NCBI GenBank assembly: GCA_030590605.1 | Contig: JAUUYB010000008.1 | Location: forward strand, 1 to 18,559 | From: Candidatus Woesearchaeota archaeon | GTDB lineage: Archaea; Nanobdellota; Nanobdellia; Woesearchaeales; JAUUYB01 | Length of the DNA: 18,559 bases | Reading direction: 5' to 3' | Part shown: positions 7,369 to 13,214 of the stretch, in pieces | Layout: each line of letters opens with the position of its first letter | Numbering within the stretch: position 1 is the stretch's first letter | Program-made: the position numbers and the translations under genes | Notes under the pieces: generated by a model | The model's input: only the letters and a program-made list of their open reading frames with translations | Database searches by the model: none | Told to the model about the DNA's origin: nothing

Positions 7369-7947
7369 ATGAAACGTTTACTCATCATCATGATCATTGC
7401 ATTGATTGCAGGGTGCTCTAATCCTGACCCTGTTGACCTGAATCCAGTAACTCCTCCTGTCACTCCTCCTGTTGAACCTCCGGTGGACCCAGTAGATCCA
7501 ACAGACCCGCCAGTCGATGCACCGAATGAGACTGTAAATGTGACAGTGGAACCAGTCATCCTGAAAGATGTGGATCCTCAGCTTGATCCAAAGACAGTTG
7601 TTGACGCTTACCTGGATCTGATGACAAAAGCTCTTGATGGAGATACTGTATCATATGAAGATGCATATAAGCTTATCTCACCTCACTCAACTAAGAACAT
7701 ACATTGGATGGCAAGCCTCGATAGGTTCATATCAGAAGCTGATGACACTTATGAGATATATGACTCAGGCAATAACCTCACCGGCTGGCTTGAGACCGAA
7801 GAATACGGCACATCCTATAGGGTCTTTTACTCATACGATGACGATGAGGAGGTATACTATATCACTCAGACATATGATGGGCTCTATTATATTGCGACAG
7901 GAAGCAAGAGAGGCTCGATGTTCTGGCGCTTCACAGGTCCCGAATGA
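7369..7947 (+). CDS. Lipoprotein with proline-rich stalk, function unknown
   Basis: A 192-residue protein with a clear lipoprotein signal MKRLLIIMIIALIAGC (lipidated C16). Residues 17-52 are a proline/acidic stalk built of PPV-D/E type repeats (VTPPVTPPVEPPVDPVDP), which would hold the domain away from the membrane. The domain from about 65 to 192 (VVDAYLDLMTKALDGD...) looks like a small alpha+beta fold of the NTF2-like kind seen in many exported proteins. This is inferred from pattern, with no catalytic motif. ATG 7369 is chosen over GTG 7360 because the GAGGAGAGGTG ribosome site ends inside the GTG. It is divergent from the large lipoprotein and overlaps the convergent hydrolase gene by 17 bases. 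Confidence 0.75.
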   Translation: MKRLLIIMIIALIAGCSNPDPVDLNPVTPPVTPPVEPPVDPVDPTDPPVDAPNETVNVTVEPVILKDVDPQLDPKTVVDAYLDLMTKALDGDTVSYEDAYKLISPHSTKNIHWMASLDRFISEADDTYEIYDSGNNLTGWLETEEYGTSYRVFYSYDDDEEVYYITQTYDGLYYIATGSKRGSMFWRFTGPE

Positions 7948-8770
7948 AATCATAGATGTGTTTGAAGGACGCTTTCCCTCTTTTATCCACCATTATGACA
8001 TGGTATACATCTTTTACCCAGACGATCTTCTTGACAAGAGAACCGGCTTTTCTGTAGATATAATCGACACTTCCTTCACCCACGCCCCAATCAGCTGTGG
8101 ACTGCATGATAAGTATGGGGGCTTTGATTTTCCTAAGTGACCGCTTGGCTTCTTTTACGATTTTCCCTGCATCGACTACGCTCTTGAGAGGGATATGCTT
8201 ATATGTCACTCTTTTTGCGACGGTCTCCGGATCAAGATTCAGTGTGTGGTACCATTTCTTTTGGTATATCTTGAATAGTTTGAGGATAGGAAATACTGCC
8301 TTGTATAGTTTCTCTTTTTTGACAAATATAGGGGTACCGATCGATATGACGCCGTCTACTTTATGATTTGCTGCATACCAAAGTGCCAGGCTTCCCCCCA
8401 TTGAATCCCCGCAGATCACGACCTTGTTTACATCTTTCTTCAGATCATTCATCGCATTTATTACTGACTTTTTCCAATCTTTTTCAGTGGTGGTAAGAAG
8501 ATGTTCTGGAGATGTTCCGTGTCCATCCAGGAGGACAGCTTTACAGCTTACCCCTTTTTTTGCAAGATAATTTCCGAGATCGATATAATCATAACATGAG
8601 CTCGTGAATCCATGTATGAACAGGATGCCGGTCTTTCCACGTTTGTGATAGAAAGGTTCTGCTCCAGGCAATATCTTCTCATTTGAGAAATCCTTGCGTC
8701 TGATGATGAAAAATCGCACTCCCCTATAGACATAGAGAAATACGAACATTGCTATGATGTATTCTATCAT
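7931..8770 (-). CDS. Membrane-anchored alpha/beta hydrolase (carboxylesterase / monoacylglycerol lipase-like)
   Basis: A 279-residue alpha/beta hydrolase. An N-terminal hydrophobic segment (about residues 3-22) followed by RR suggests a membrane anchor with the enzyme in the cytoplasm. HGFTSS (53-58) supplies the oxyanion hole. The nucleophile is S123 in CGDSMGG, the acid is probably D227 in STADWGV, and the histidine is H257 in VYHVIMVD; order and spacing fit the fold. The short length and DGHGTSPEHL recall Est30/monoacylglycerol-lipase-type esterases. The substrate is probably a lipid or other ester but is not known. The start codon overlaps the stop of the upstream coiled-coil gene (ATGA), so the two are one operon and may act together at the membrane. 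The 3' end overlaps the convergent lipoprotein gene. Confidence 0.88.
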   Translation of the reverse strand: MIEYIIAMFVFLYVYRGVRFFIIRRKDFSNEKILPGAEPFYHKRGKTGILFIHGFTSSCYDYIDLGNYLAKKGVSCKAVLLDGHGTSPEHLLTTTEKDWKKSVINAMNDLKKDVNKVVICGDSMGGSLALWYAANHKVDGVISIGTPIFVKKEKLYKAVFPILKLFKIYQKKWYHTLNLDPETVAKRVTYKHIPLKSVVDAGKIVKEAKRSLRKIKAPILIMQSTADWGVGEGSVDYIYRKAGSLVKKIVWVKDVYHVIMVDKRGKASFKHIYDFIRDL

Positions 8771-9351
8771 TTCCTTCTGATCCTCGAGACTAACCTTTCA
8801 AGGGAATCTATTTTCCTTTGAAGTGCCAATTTATCATCCTGAGCTGATTTGAGTTGCTTGGCAAAAGAGGAGAATTCAAAATCTGCATTCTTTATCCCGG
8901 ATGCTATCGATTTCAGCCTTTCCATCTGTTCAGTTGCCTCTTTGAATGATTTTCCGTTATTGTGGAGGGTGTCCTTAAGATTGTTATATTTTTCCATAGA
9001 ATGTTCAAGTTCTTTGCAGTGATCGATAAGCTCTTCCTGGAGTTTGGTATCAAATTTTTGGAGTATCTCTTTTTGCATCTCTTTTTTGAGGACGCTGAAA
9101 TCATAGACTGTCTTGCTGAACTGTTCCCTCGTATCCTTGATGTGTTTCATCTCTTCTCGGAAACTTTTCAGGAACTCATGCTGGGTAGAAGTGACCTCCT
9201 TGACATCATTTCTCAATATAGATATCTCTTCCTTGAATGATCTCATAGAAGATGATAAGCTTTCTACTTCAGTCTCATATGACCCGACTTTTTTGTTGAG
9301 TGTTTCAAGACTTTTCCCTATCGATACGATATTGCGTATTTTGCTTATCAT
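8767..9351 (-). CDS. Coiled-coil protein, function unknown
   Basis: From ATG 9351 this is 194 residues, nearly all predicted long helices with heptad spacing of hydrophobic residues (for example ILRNDVKEVTSTQHEFLKSF and the C-terminal KIDSLERLVSRIRRK). It has no signal peptide, membrane span or known catalytic motif. Charged residues dominate, so it is probably a rod-like scaffold. An open frame reaches TTG 9393, but a TTTTTTAAACC box centred 26 bases before ATG 9351 supports the later, leaderless start. It overlaps the hydrolase by ATGA, which suggests the two proteins are made together and may interact. It is divergent from ribK with back-to-back promoters. Confidence 0.75.
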   Translation of the reverse strand: MISKIRNIVSIGKSLETLNKKVGSYETEVESLSSSMRSFKEEISILRNDVKEVTSTQHEFLKSFREEMKHIKDTREQFSKTVYDFSVLKKEMQKEILQKFDTKLQEELIDHCKELEHSMEKYNNLKDTLHNNGKSFKEATEQMERLKSIASGIKNADFEFSSFAKQLKSAQDDKLALQRKIDSLERLVSRIRRK

Positions 9352-9372
9352 GCTGGGTTGGGACTTGATGGG

Positions 9373-9430
9373 GTTTAAAAAATTTGTCAACAACGGTATT
9401 ACTTAAAAAAGAGTACCACAAACTATTTAA
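9373..9430. promoter_or_regulatory. Divergent leaderless promoters (coiled-coil operon / ribK)
   Basis: Minus strand: TTTTTTAAACC at about 9372-9382, 26 bases from ATG 9351. Plus strand: TATTTAA at 9424-9430, 27 bases from ATG 9454. Both spacings fit archaeal leaderless starts and fix the start codons. Confidence 0.6.
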
Positions 9431-9453
9431 GTAACTAGCCATGACACAACAGG

Positions 9454-10125
9454 ATGGACAAACAGACCTCACGATATTTGGACATTCTACTTGCGATCGC
9501 CAAAGATGGAAGCCTTTTCGATACGGTCTCCACATCGACTGTCGCTCTGGCTAAACAACTGAAATCATCACAGCAATCTACATCAAGAAAACTTGTCGAG
9601 ATGGAACTCCTCGGACTGATCCGCAGGAGGACTAACCAACGGGGGATCACGATCTCCTTGACAGACAGAGGAGTCGGGCAGCTCACCTATCTTAGAGATG
9701 AGCTCATCCAGATAATAACATCTGAAAAAACACCAATTTTAGGCATGGTAGTTTCAGGACTTGGTGAAGGCGGCTATTATGTAGGCCAGGAAAGATACCA
9801 GACCCAATTCAAGAAAATGCTTGGGTTTTCAGCATTCCCCGGGACCCTGAATCTCCGCATAGATATAACCCAATTCAAGCATTTCCTCCATCAGAAAAAA
9901 CAGATTGTCATTAAAGGATTCAAAGGAGAGCATAGGACATTCGGACCTCTTAATTGCATTCCTGTCATGCTCAGGAATAAAAAAAACTCTGTAGAAGGGA
10001 GCCTGATCATCCCTGAACGGACTACACACCCTGAAGACATCGCAGAGGTAATAGCTAAAGACAATCTTCGTTCCCTCTTCGATATCAAGGACAATGATAA
10101 GGTAGAGATAGGTGCTATAGAATGA
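9454..10125 (+). CDS. ribK: CTP-dependent riboflavin kinase with winged-helix domain (archaeal type)
   Basis: Makes FMN from riboflavin, using CTP rather than ATP in this archaeal family (Methanocaldococcus MJ0056 is the model). It is 223 residues. Residues 1-85 are a MarR/winged-helix domain (STSTVALAKQLKSSQQSTSRKLVEME), a fusion found in several archaeal members that may make it a flavin-responsive regulator. The kinase domain from about 95 carries SGLGEGGYYVGQ (101-112), LGF (123-125) and PGTLNLRID (129-137), the nucleotide/metal-binding signatures of the family. The start is fixed by the TATA box 27 bases upstream. The stop overlaps the ATG of the EamA transporter (ATGA), which raises the possibility that the transporter moves riboflavin or a related compound; that link is inference. 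This gene is one of the clearest signs that the window is archaeal. Confidence 0.93.
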   Translation: MDKQTSRYLDILLAIAKDGSLFDTVSTSTVALAKQLKSSQQSTSRKLVEMELLGLIRRRTNQRGITISLTDRGVGQLTYLRDELIQIITSEKTPILGMVVSGLGEGGYYVGQERYQTQFKKMLGFSAFPGTLNLRIDITQFKHFLHQKKQIVIKGFKGEHRTFGPLNCIPVMLRNKKNSVEGSLIIPERTTHPEDIAEVIAKDNLRSLFDIKDNDKVEIGAIE

Positions 10126-11051
10126 ACAGAGGCGTGATTGGTGCGATATTTATTTCGGTAGCTGCCATGCTTTGGGCAGTTGACTCAGCTGCCCTTAGGC
10201 CTAAGCTTTTCCATCTTGATCCATTCATCGTTGTCTTTCTTGAACATGCGATCGCTTTCGCTTTCATGTTCGCATTCCTCATGATAGAGATAAAAGAGCT
10301 GAAGAAACTCAAGTGGAAAGATTGGGGTGCATTCGCCTGGGTCGCATTGTTCGGTGGAGCTATAGGTACACTCGCTATCACCAAGGCTTTTTTCGCAGTT
10401 TTCCTGGAAGGAGTCTCGAGTGTCTCCGTGATTGTCCTGCTCCAGAAACTTCAACCCGTATTTGCGATCCTTCTTGCTATGCTGATCCTTAAGGAACGTC
10501 CAAGACCATTGTTCTGGCCGCTTGCAGGAGCATCCCTTATAGGTTCATACATAGTAGCATTCGGATTTTCGATTCCTTCGCTAAGCTCTGCAAATCCCTC
10601 CCTCATCGTCCCTCTGCTTGCGATCATTGCCGCATTCTCTTTCGGTTCATCTACTGTTTTCGGAAAACGCGCGATTCAGAAAGTCAATTTCCGGGTCGCT
10701 GCATATATCCGGTTCGGACTGACTTCACTCATACTGATGTTATTTATCGTCTCCTTAGGGAAACTTGATGGTTTCAGCAGTATCGGCACGGACTCACTTC
10801 TCCTGATACTCATAATCGTATTCTCTTCGGGCGGACTTGCGATACTCCTGTATTACTACGGATTGAAGCGGGTCCTTGCATCCCGCGCGACCATATATGA
10901 GCTCGCTTTCCCGATAGCAGCGATAGTCCTTGATTACTTCTTGCATGATAAGGTATTAGGTCCAGGCCAGTGGGTGGGTGCGATCATCCTGATTGGATCT
11001 ATCACTACACTAACGCTGTATCATCAGAAAAAAACCGATGTTATTAAATAA
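10122..11051 (+). CDS. EamA/DMT-family transporter
   Basis: A 309-residue membrane protein with about ten hydrophobic helices in two similar halves (roughly residues 3-145 and 160-305), the EamA duplication of the drug/metabolite transporter superfamily. Typical features are the N-terminal ISVAAMLWAVDSAALRP, PVFAILLAMLILKERPRP near the end of the first half (the ErP motif), and AFPIAAIVLDYFLHDKVLGPGQWVGAIILI at the end of the second. It should sit in the cell membrane and move a small metabolite; the substrate cannot be read from sequence. It starts inside the last codons of ribK (ATGA overlap) and is surely co-transcribed with it. Riboflavin or precursor transport is therefore possible but unproven. 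Confidence 0.88.
   Translation: MNRGVIGAIFISVAAMLWAVDSAALRPKLFHLDPFIVVFLEHAIAFAFMFAFLMIEIKELKKLKWKDWGAFAWVALFGGAIGTLAITKAFFAVFLEGVSSVSVIVLLQKLQPVFAILLAMLILKERPRPLFWPLAGASLIGSYIVAFGFSIPSLSSANPSLIVPLLAIIAAFSFGSSTVFGKRAIQKVNFRVAAYIRFGLTSLILMLFIVSLGKLDGFSSIGTDSLLLILIIVFSSGGLAILLYYYGLKRVLASRATIYELAFPIAAIVLDYFLHDKVLGPGQWVGAIILIGSITTLTLYHQKKTDVIK
11042..11049 (+). promoter_or_regulatory. TATA box for the cysteine-cluster lipoprotein
   Basis: TATTAAAT overlaps the end of the EamA gene and is centred about 27 bases before ATG 11073, so the lipoprotein may be transcribed separately and leaderless. Confidence 0.45.
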
Positions 11052-11072
11052 CAACAAATCTGGAATATTTTC

Positions 11073-11684
11073 ATGACAAGATATCTCTTGCTCGGAGTTC
11101 TTTGTTTTATCATGGTTGTAGGATGCACCGATACAGATGAGGTTTCACAGCAGATCACAGGATTACAAGGACAGATAGATAATCTGCAATCACAAAATCA
11201 AAAATTAAGCATAGAGATAACTGCACTCAAGACATCGATAGATGAGAAAGACGCAGAGATTCTAGACCTTTCTGACCGCCTTCAGCGTTATGAAGACGAC
11301 CCGGGTGTCACCGGTAATCTTGACTCTGGCGCTTTCGGACTGATTGAATACGGAGAAGGAGACTGCATGCCATGCGGATGTGAATCCGGATTTGAATGCG
11401 GCTGTCCGGAAAAAGAATATTCTCCTTATGATGGAAAGATCGCATTGGTCTCTAAGATCCTTCTGGACTTTATGGGAGTCCCTTTAGATGATGACTATTC
11501 CTCTGTGATCGAATCCAGTGACCAGTTTGAGGTTACAAACGGAAGTTATGACATAAGGATAGACCATGGTATATATGTCTTGATGCCTGTAGATATGTAT
11601 CAGTACGGAGATAATGTCATCACGATACCAAAAGAGACTTTTGTCGAGAAAGACTTCCAGTTCTTCAGGTGCACTTCTTATTGA
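11073..11684 (+). CDS. Lipoprotein with coiled coil and cysteine cluster, function unknown
   Basis: A 203-residue protein in three parts. Residues 1-18 are a lipoprotein signal ending VVGC with lipidated C18. Residues 24-73 form a clean heptad coiled coil (ITGLQGQIDNLQSQNQKLSI). From about 98 comes a cysteine cluster C98-x2-C101-x-C103-x5-C109-x-C111 (CMPCGCESGFECGC), followed by an alpha+beta domain of about 90 residues ending in a further cysteine (FRCTSY). The cluster could bind zinc or an iron-sulphur centre, or form disulphides outside the cell. The coiled coil points to an oligomer held at the membrane surface. I do not recognise the C-terminal domain. A TATA box 27 bases upstream supports the start. 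Confidence 0.72.
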   Translation: MTRYLLLGVLCFIMVVGCTDTDEVSQQITGLQGQIDNLQSQNQKLSIEITALKTSIDEKDAEILDLSDRLQRYEDDPGVTGNLDSGAFGLIEYGEGDCMPCGCESGFECGCPEKEYSPYDGKIALVSKILLDFMGVPLDDDYSSVIESSDQFEVTNGSYDIRIDHGIYVLMPVDMYQYGDNVITIPKETFVEKDFQFFRCTSY

Positions 11685-11742
11685 GATGAATTTTAGATAA
11701 TTTTTAATATATCCCCTCCAGATATCATTATGAGGTGGAATT

Positions 11743-11955
11743 ATGAATCTTTTTGAGATGGCTGATAATCTCGGCAGCAAGATGAGATGGTACGACTTTT
11801 CTATCCTGAAATTGTCTATGGTCTTTGCCACACTTTTCCTGCTGACTGCATGGGAAGCATTCAGGAACTTGACTTTAGGAGTCGATTGGTATTGGTATCT
11901 GATCGCGACATTGGTCCTGATAATCCCTTTGATGAAAAAGATGTTTTCGGATTAA
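11743..11955 (+). CDS. Small two-helix membrane protein (70 aa), unknown
   Basis: ATG 11743 is preceded by a GAGGTGG ribosome site seven bases upstream and by TTTTTAATATAT at 11701-11712, so it has its own promoter and a short leader. The protein has a polar N-terminus (MNLFEMADNLGSKMRWYDF), a hydrophobic helix at about 20-37, a tryptophan/tyrosine-rich turn (WYWYL) and a second helix at about 48-64 ending in KKMFSD. I do not recognise the family. Its stop overlaps by four bases the stop of the minus-strand small ORF. Confidence 0.6.
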   Translation: MNLFEMADNLGSKMRWYDFSILKLSMVFATLFLLTAWEAFRNLTLGVDWYWYLIATLVLIIPLMKKMFSD

Positions 11956-12089
11956 CTATTGTTTTTTTCTTCCTTCCGTGCTATCCTATAGATATATGAC
12001 CCGGCAGCAATGATAAAGAGACCTGGAATCCATATCATCCCGGCAAAAATTATTATCAACCTCTCCCAGTTGCAGGGTATTTCAGGCAT
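11952..12089 (-). CDS. Small single-helix membrane protein (45 aa), hypothetical
   Basis: ATG 12089-12087 opens a 45-codon frame: MPEIPCNWERLIIIFAGMIW, then PGLFIIAAGSYIYRIARKEE and KNNS. One strong hydrophobic segment (about 11-34) is followed by a positively charged tail, as in a membrane protein with the C-terminus inside. A CATTATATGAT box centred 23-24 bases upstream fits a leaderless archaeal start, and an in-frame stop lies upstream with no other start codon. It is too short for certainty, but the promoter spacing and membrane-protein-like composition support it. It converges on the 70-residue membrane protein with a four-base overlap. Confidence 0.5.
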   Translation of the reverse strand: MPEIPCNWERLIIIFAGMIWIPGLFIIAAGSYIYRIARKEEKNNS

Positions 12090-12150
12090 CGCTTTTTCAA
12101 CAGGATCATATAATGCATATCTGTCTTAACTGAAGGAGGAGGTCTAAATA

Positions 12151-12345
12151 TTATATATAATTGTTTTTCAATTCTTGATAAATTCTAGTTTTCTTAAATT
12201 CAGCCATGAACTCTCTTTTTAGTTTGAAAAAATTTGTTTTTACTAATTGTTCTTTTAAACCCAATTCTCGTGCAATAGTATCATAATCTTTAGCTTCTAT
12301 CATCTTTCCATACAAGATTGTTCTGTCCCTATCATCTAAAGACAT
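12151..12345 (-). CDS. Sigma-70 region 4 fragment, in frame after a TGA in the sigma gene
   Basis: A 64-residue frame from ATG 12345. MSLDDRDRTILYGKM matches the L-x-x-R-x-R-x-I-L start of sigma region 4, and DYDTIARELGLKEQLVKTNF matches the T-x-x-E/D-I-A-x-x-L-G-[VL] helix-turn-helix. The recognition helix keeps the acidic residue after the turn (KEQ) but departs from the usual R-Q-I-E-x-x-A-L-x-K-L-R ending, so -35-type recognition may be weak or different. It lies in exactly the same frame as the upstream gene; only the codon TGA (12357-12355) and three codons (I, S, Q) separate them. No strong ribosome site precedes this ATG. It could be the end of a once-continuous protein, a separately made subunit, or reached by readthrough. 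Confidence 0.6.
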   Translation of the reverse strand: MSLDDRDRTILYGKMIEAKDYDTIARELGLKEQLVKTNFFKLKREFMAEFKKTRIYQELKNNYI

Positions 12346-12354
12346 CTGACTGAT

Positions 12355-12990
12355 TCAGGTTCCAATATGCTTTGATAAAGTTAATCCTGATAATGCACTT
12401 AGGGTTTCTTCTTCATTGCATTGACCGATAAAATTGCTTCTGTTAGTATCACTATCATACATAATCGGAGAATCCAGTGATATAGCCCTAAATTCATAGA
12501 CAATTTGTTTAAATTTTCTGATATTTTCTACTGTATACTCTTTTCCAAGATAATCTCCAGAGATTTTTGCCAAAAACTCATCTGATGGTTCTTTGCTGTG
12601 TTCTTCATAGTATCCTTCAATGATTTTATCACATTTTCTCCGTAATTCCTGTAAATTATAAGGTAGACTATCAATTTTTGATGATTGAAGAAATCTTACT
12701 ATTCCTTGCCTGATCCACCAAGTCCCATAAGAACTGAATTTGAATCCTTTTGATGGATCAAATTTAGTTACTGCTTTCATCAACCCGATATTTCCTTCTT
12801 GAATTAGATCTAATAGATTACCGTTTCTTGAATAAGGTTTTGCTACTGAAACAACCAAGAGTAAATTTGATTCGATAAACAATTTCTTTGCGTCAGGATC
12901 ATTTTTCATCTTTTTCGCTAACACAAACTCTTCTTCTCTATTTAGAAGCGAAGTTTTCGAAATTTCTTTTAGATAACTATCAAGTGTCAT
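12355..12990 (-). CDS. Bacterial-type sigma-70 factor, regions 1.2-3 (ends at an in-frame TGA)
   Basis: A 211-residue frame. Region 1.2: [20 protein letters not shown]. Region 2.1-2.2: [18 protein letters not shown] and [18 protein letters not shown] (61-78), the surface that grips the polymerase beta-prime clamp helices, nearly identical to E. coli sigma-70. Region 2.3-2.4: [18 protein letters not shown] (82-99), keeping the aromatic residues that melt and read the -10 element; the usual Thr after the Gln is Val. Region 3 covers about 105-170 and is followed by ISLDSPI. The frame stops at TGA, and region 4 continues in the same frame. A palindromic archaeal TATA box lies about 25 bases before the ATG. 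The gene is distinctly A/T-rich and uses ATT/TTA-type codons more than its neighbours, which suggests transfer. Archaeal transcription normally uses TBP and TFB, so its job here is unknown. Confidence 0.9.
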   Translation of the reverse strand: MTLDSYLKEISKTSLLNREEEFVLAKKMKNDPDAKKLFIESNLLLVVSVAKPYSRNGNLLDLIQEGNIGLMKAVTKFDPSKGFKFSSYGTWWIRQGIVRFLQSSKIDSLPYNLQELRRKCDKIIEGYYEEHSKEPSDEFLAKISGDYLGKEYTVENIRKFKQIVYEFRAISLDSPIMYDSDTNRSNFIGQCNEEETLSALSGLTLSKHIGT

Positions 12991-13008
12991 AATGGATGAA
13001 AATCATAG

Positions 13009-13020
13009 TTTTTATAAAAA
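13009..13020 (-). promoter_or_regulatory. Palindromic TATA box of the sigma-factor gene
   Basis: TTTTTATAAAAA lies in a longer A/T run. On the minus strand its centre is about 25 bases before ATG 12990, the usual archaeal leaderless spacing. The sigma-like gene therefore appears to be read by the normal archaeal TBP/TFB machinery. I see no bacterial -35/-10 pair that fits better. Confidence 0.6.
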
Positions 13021-13052
13021 TATATCATATTTATGTCAAGATTTCATATGTT

Positions 13053-13185
13053 CTATCCTTTCGCGATTATAACTCTCATCAGGGGGTCAGAAGCATATAT
13101 CCCTTCACACTTGTGCCATTTTTTTATGACAAAGAATGCAAATCCAAGGATGTTCTAACTTAATAGTGACAACAAATAGAAACAT
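13053..13185 (-). pseudogene. Small Cys/His-rich (zinc-finger-like) ORF with an apparent one-base frameshift
   Basis: From ATG 13185 the frame reads MFLFVVTIKLEHPWICILCH and then K-K, and ends early as MAQV-stop. If one base is removed from the run of seven A (plus strand T 13119-13125), it continues KKWHKCEGIYASDPLMRVII and AKG-stop, giving 43 residues with C-x2-C-H-x4-H-x-C, a plausible metal-binding pattern. The 133-base length fits one extra base. Homopolymer runs are common sites of sequencing error, slippage and real decay, and I cannot tell which. It is on the same strand as the sigma gene, with 62 bases between them. The antisense frame (13033-13158) is less protein-like. Confidence 0.35.
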
Positions 13186-13194
13186 TTAAATACC
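13184..13194 (+). promoter_or_regulatory. TATA box for the 13215 operon
   Basis: ATTTAAATACC is centred about 27 bases before ATG 13215 and points to a leaderless transcript covering both unknown genes. Confidence 0.6.
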
Positions 13195-13214
13195 ATCGAC
13201 CTTTAAGCAATCAT

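Larger units (their letters stand above)
12970..13214. other. Intergenic stretch upstream of the sigma gene
   Basis: This mostly non-coding region holds the palindromic TATA box (13009-13020), a frameshifted Cys/His-rich ORF on the minus strand (13053-13185) and the TATA box of the 13215 gene (13184-13194). No tRNA or other structured RNA is apparent. Confidence 0.4.

Noticed and set aside
11962..11968. T7 tract after the 70-residue membrane protein as a terminator
   Set aside because: It may work as one, but it also encodes the lysine-rich tail of the convergent 45-residue ORF, so I did not list it as a separate site.
12134..12142. AAGGAGGAGG, a very strong ribosome-site-like sequence on the plus strand
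   Set aside because: No start codon follows within a useful distance and no open frame begins there.
12355..12357. Altered genetic code with UGA read as an amino acid
   Set aside because: Many intact genes here end in TGA at the expected place (nucleotidyltransferase, sppA, ribK, helicase) and none of the other long genes contains an in-frame TGA.
13033..13158. Plus-strand ORF of 41 codons starting MSRFHMFYPF
   Set aside because: It is antisense to the more protein-like Cys/His frame, has no ribosome site, and its only promoter support is the palindromic TATA box that already fits the sigma gene.
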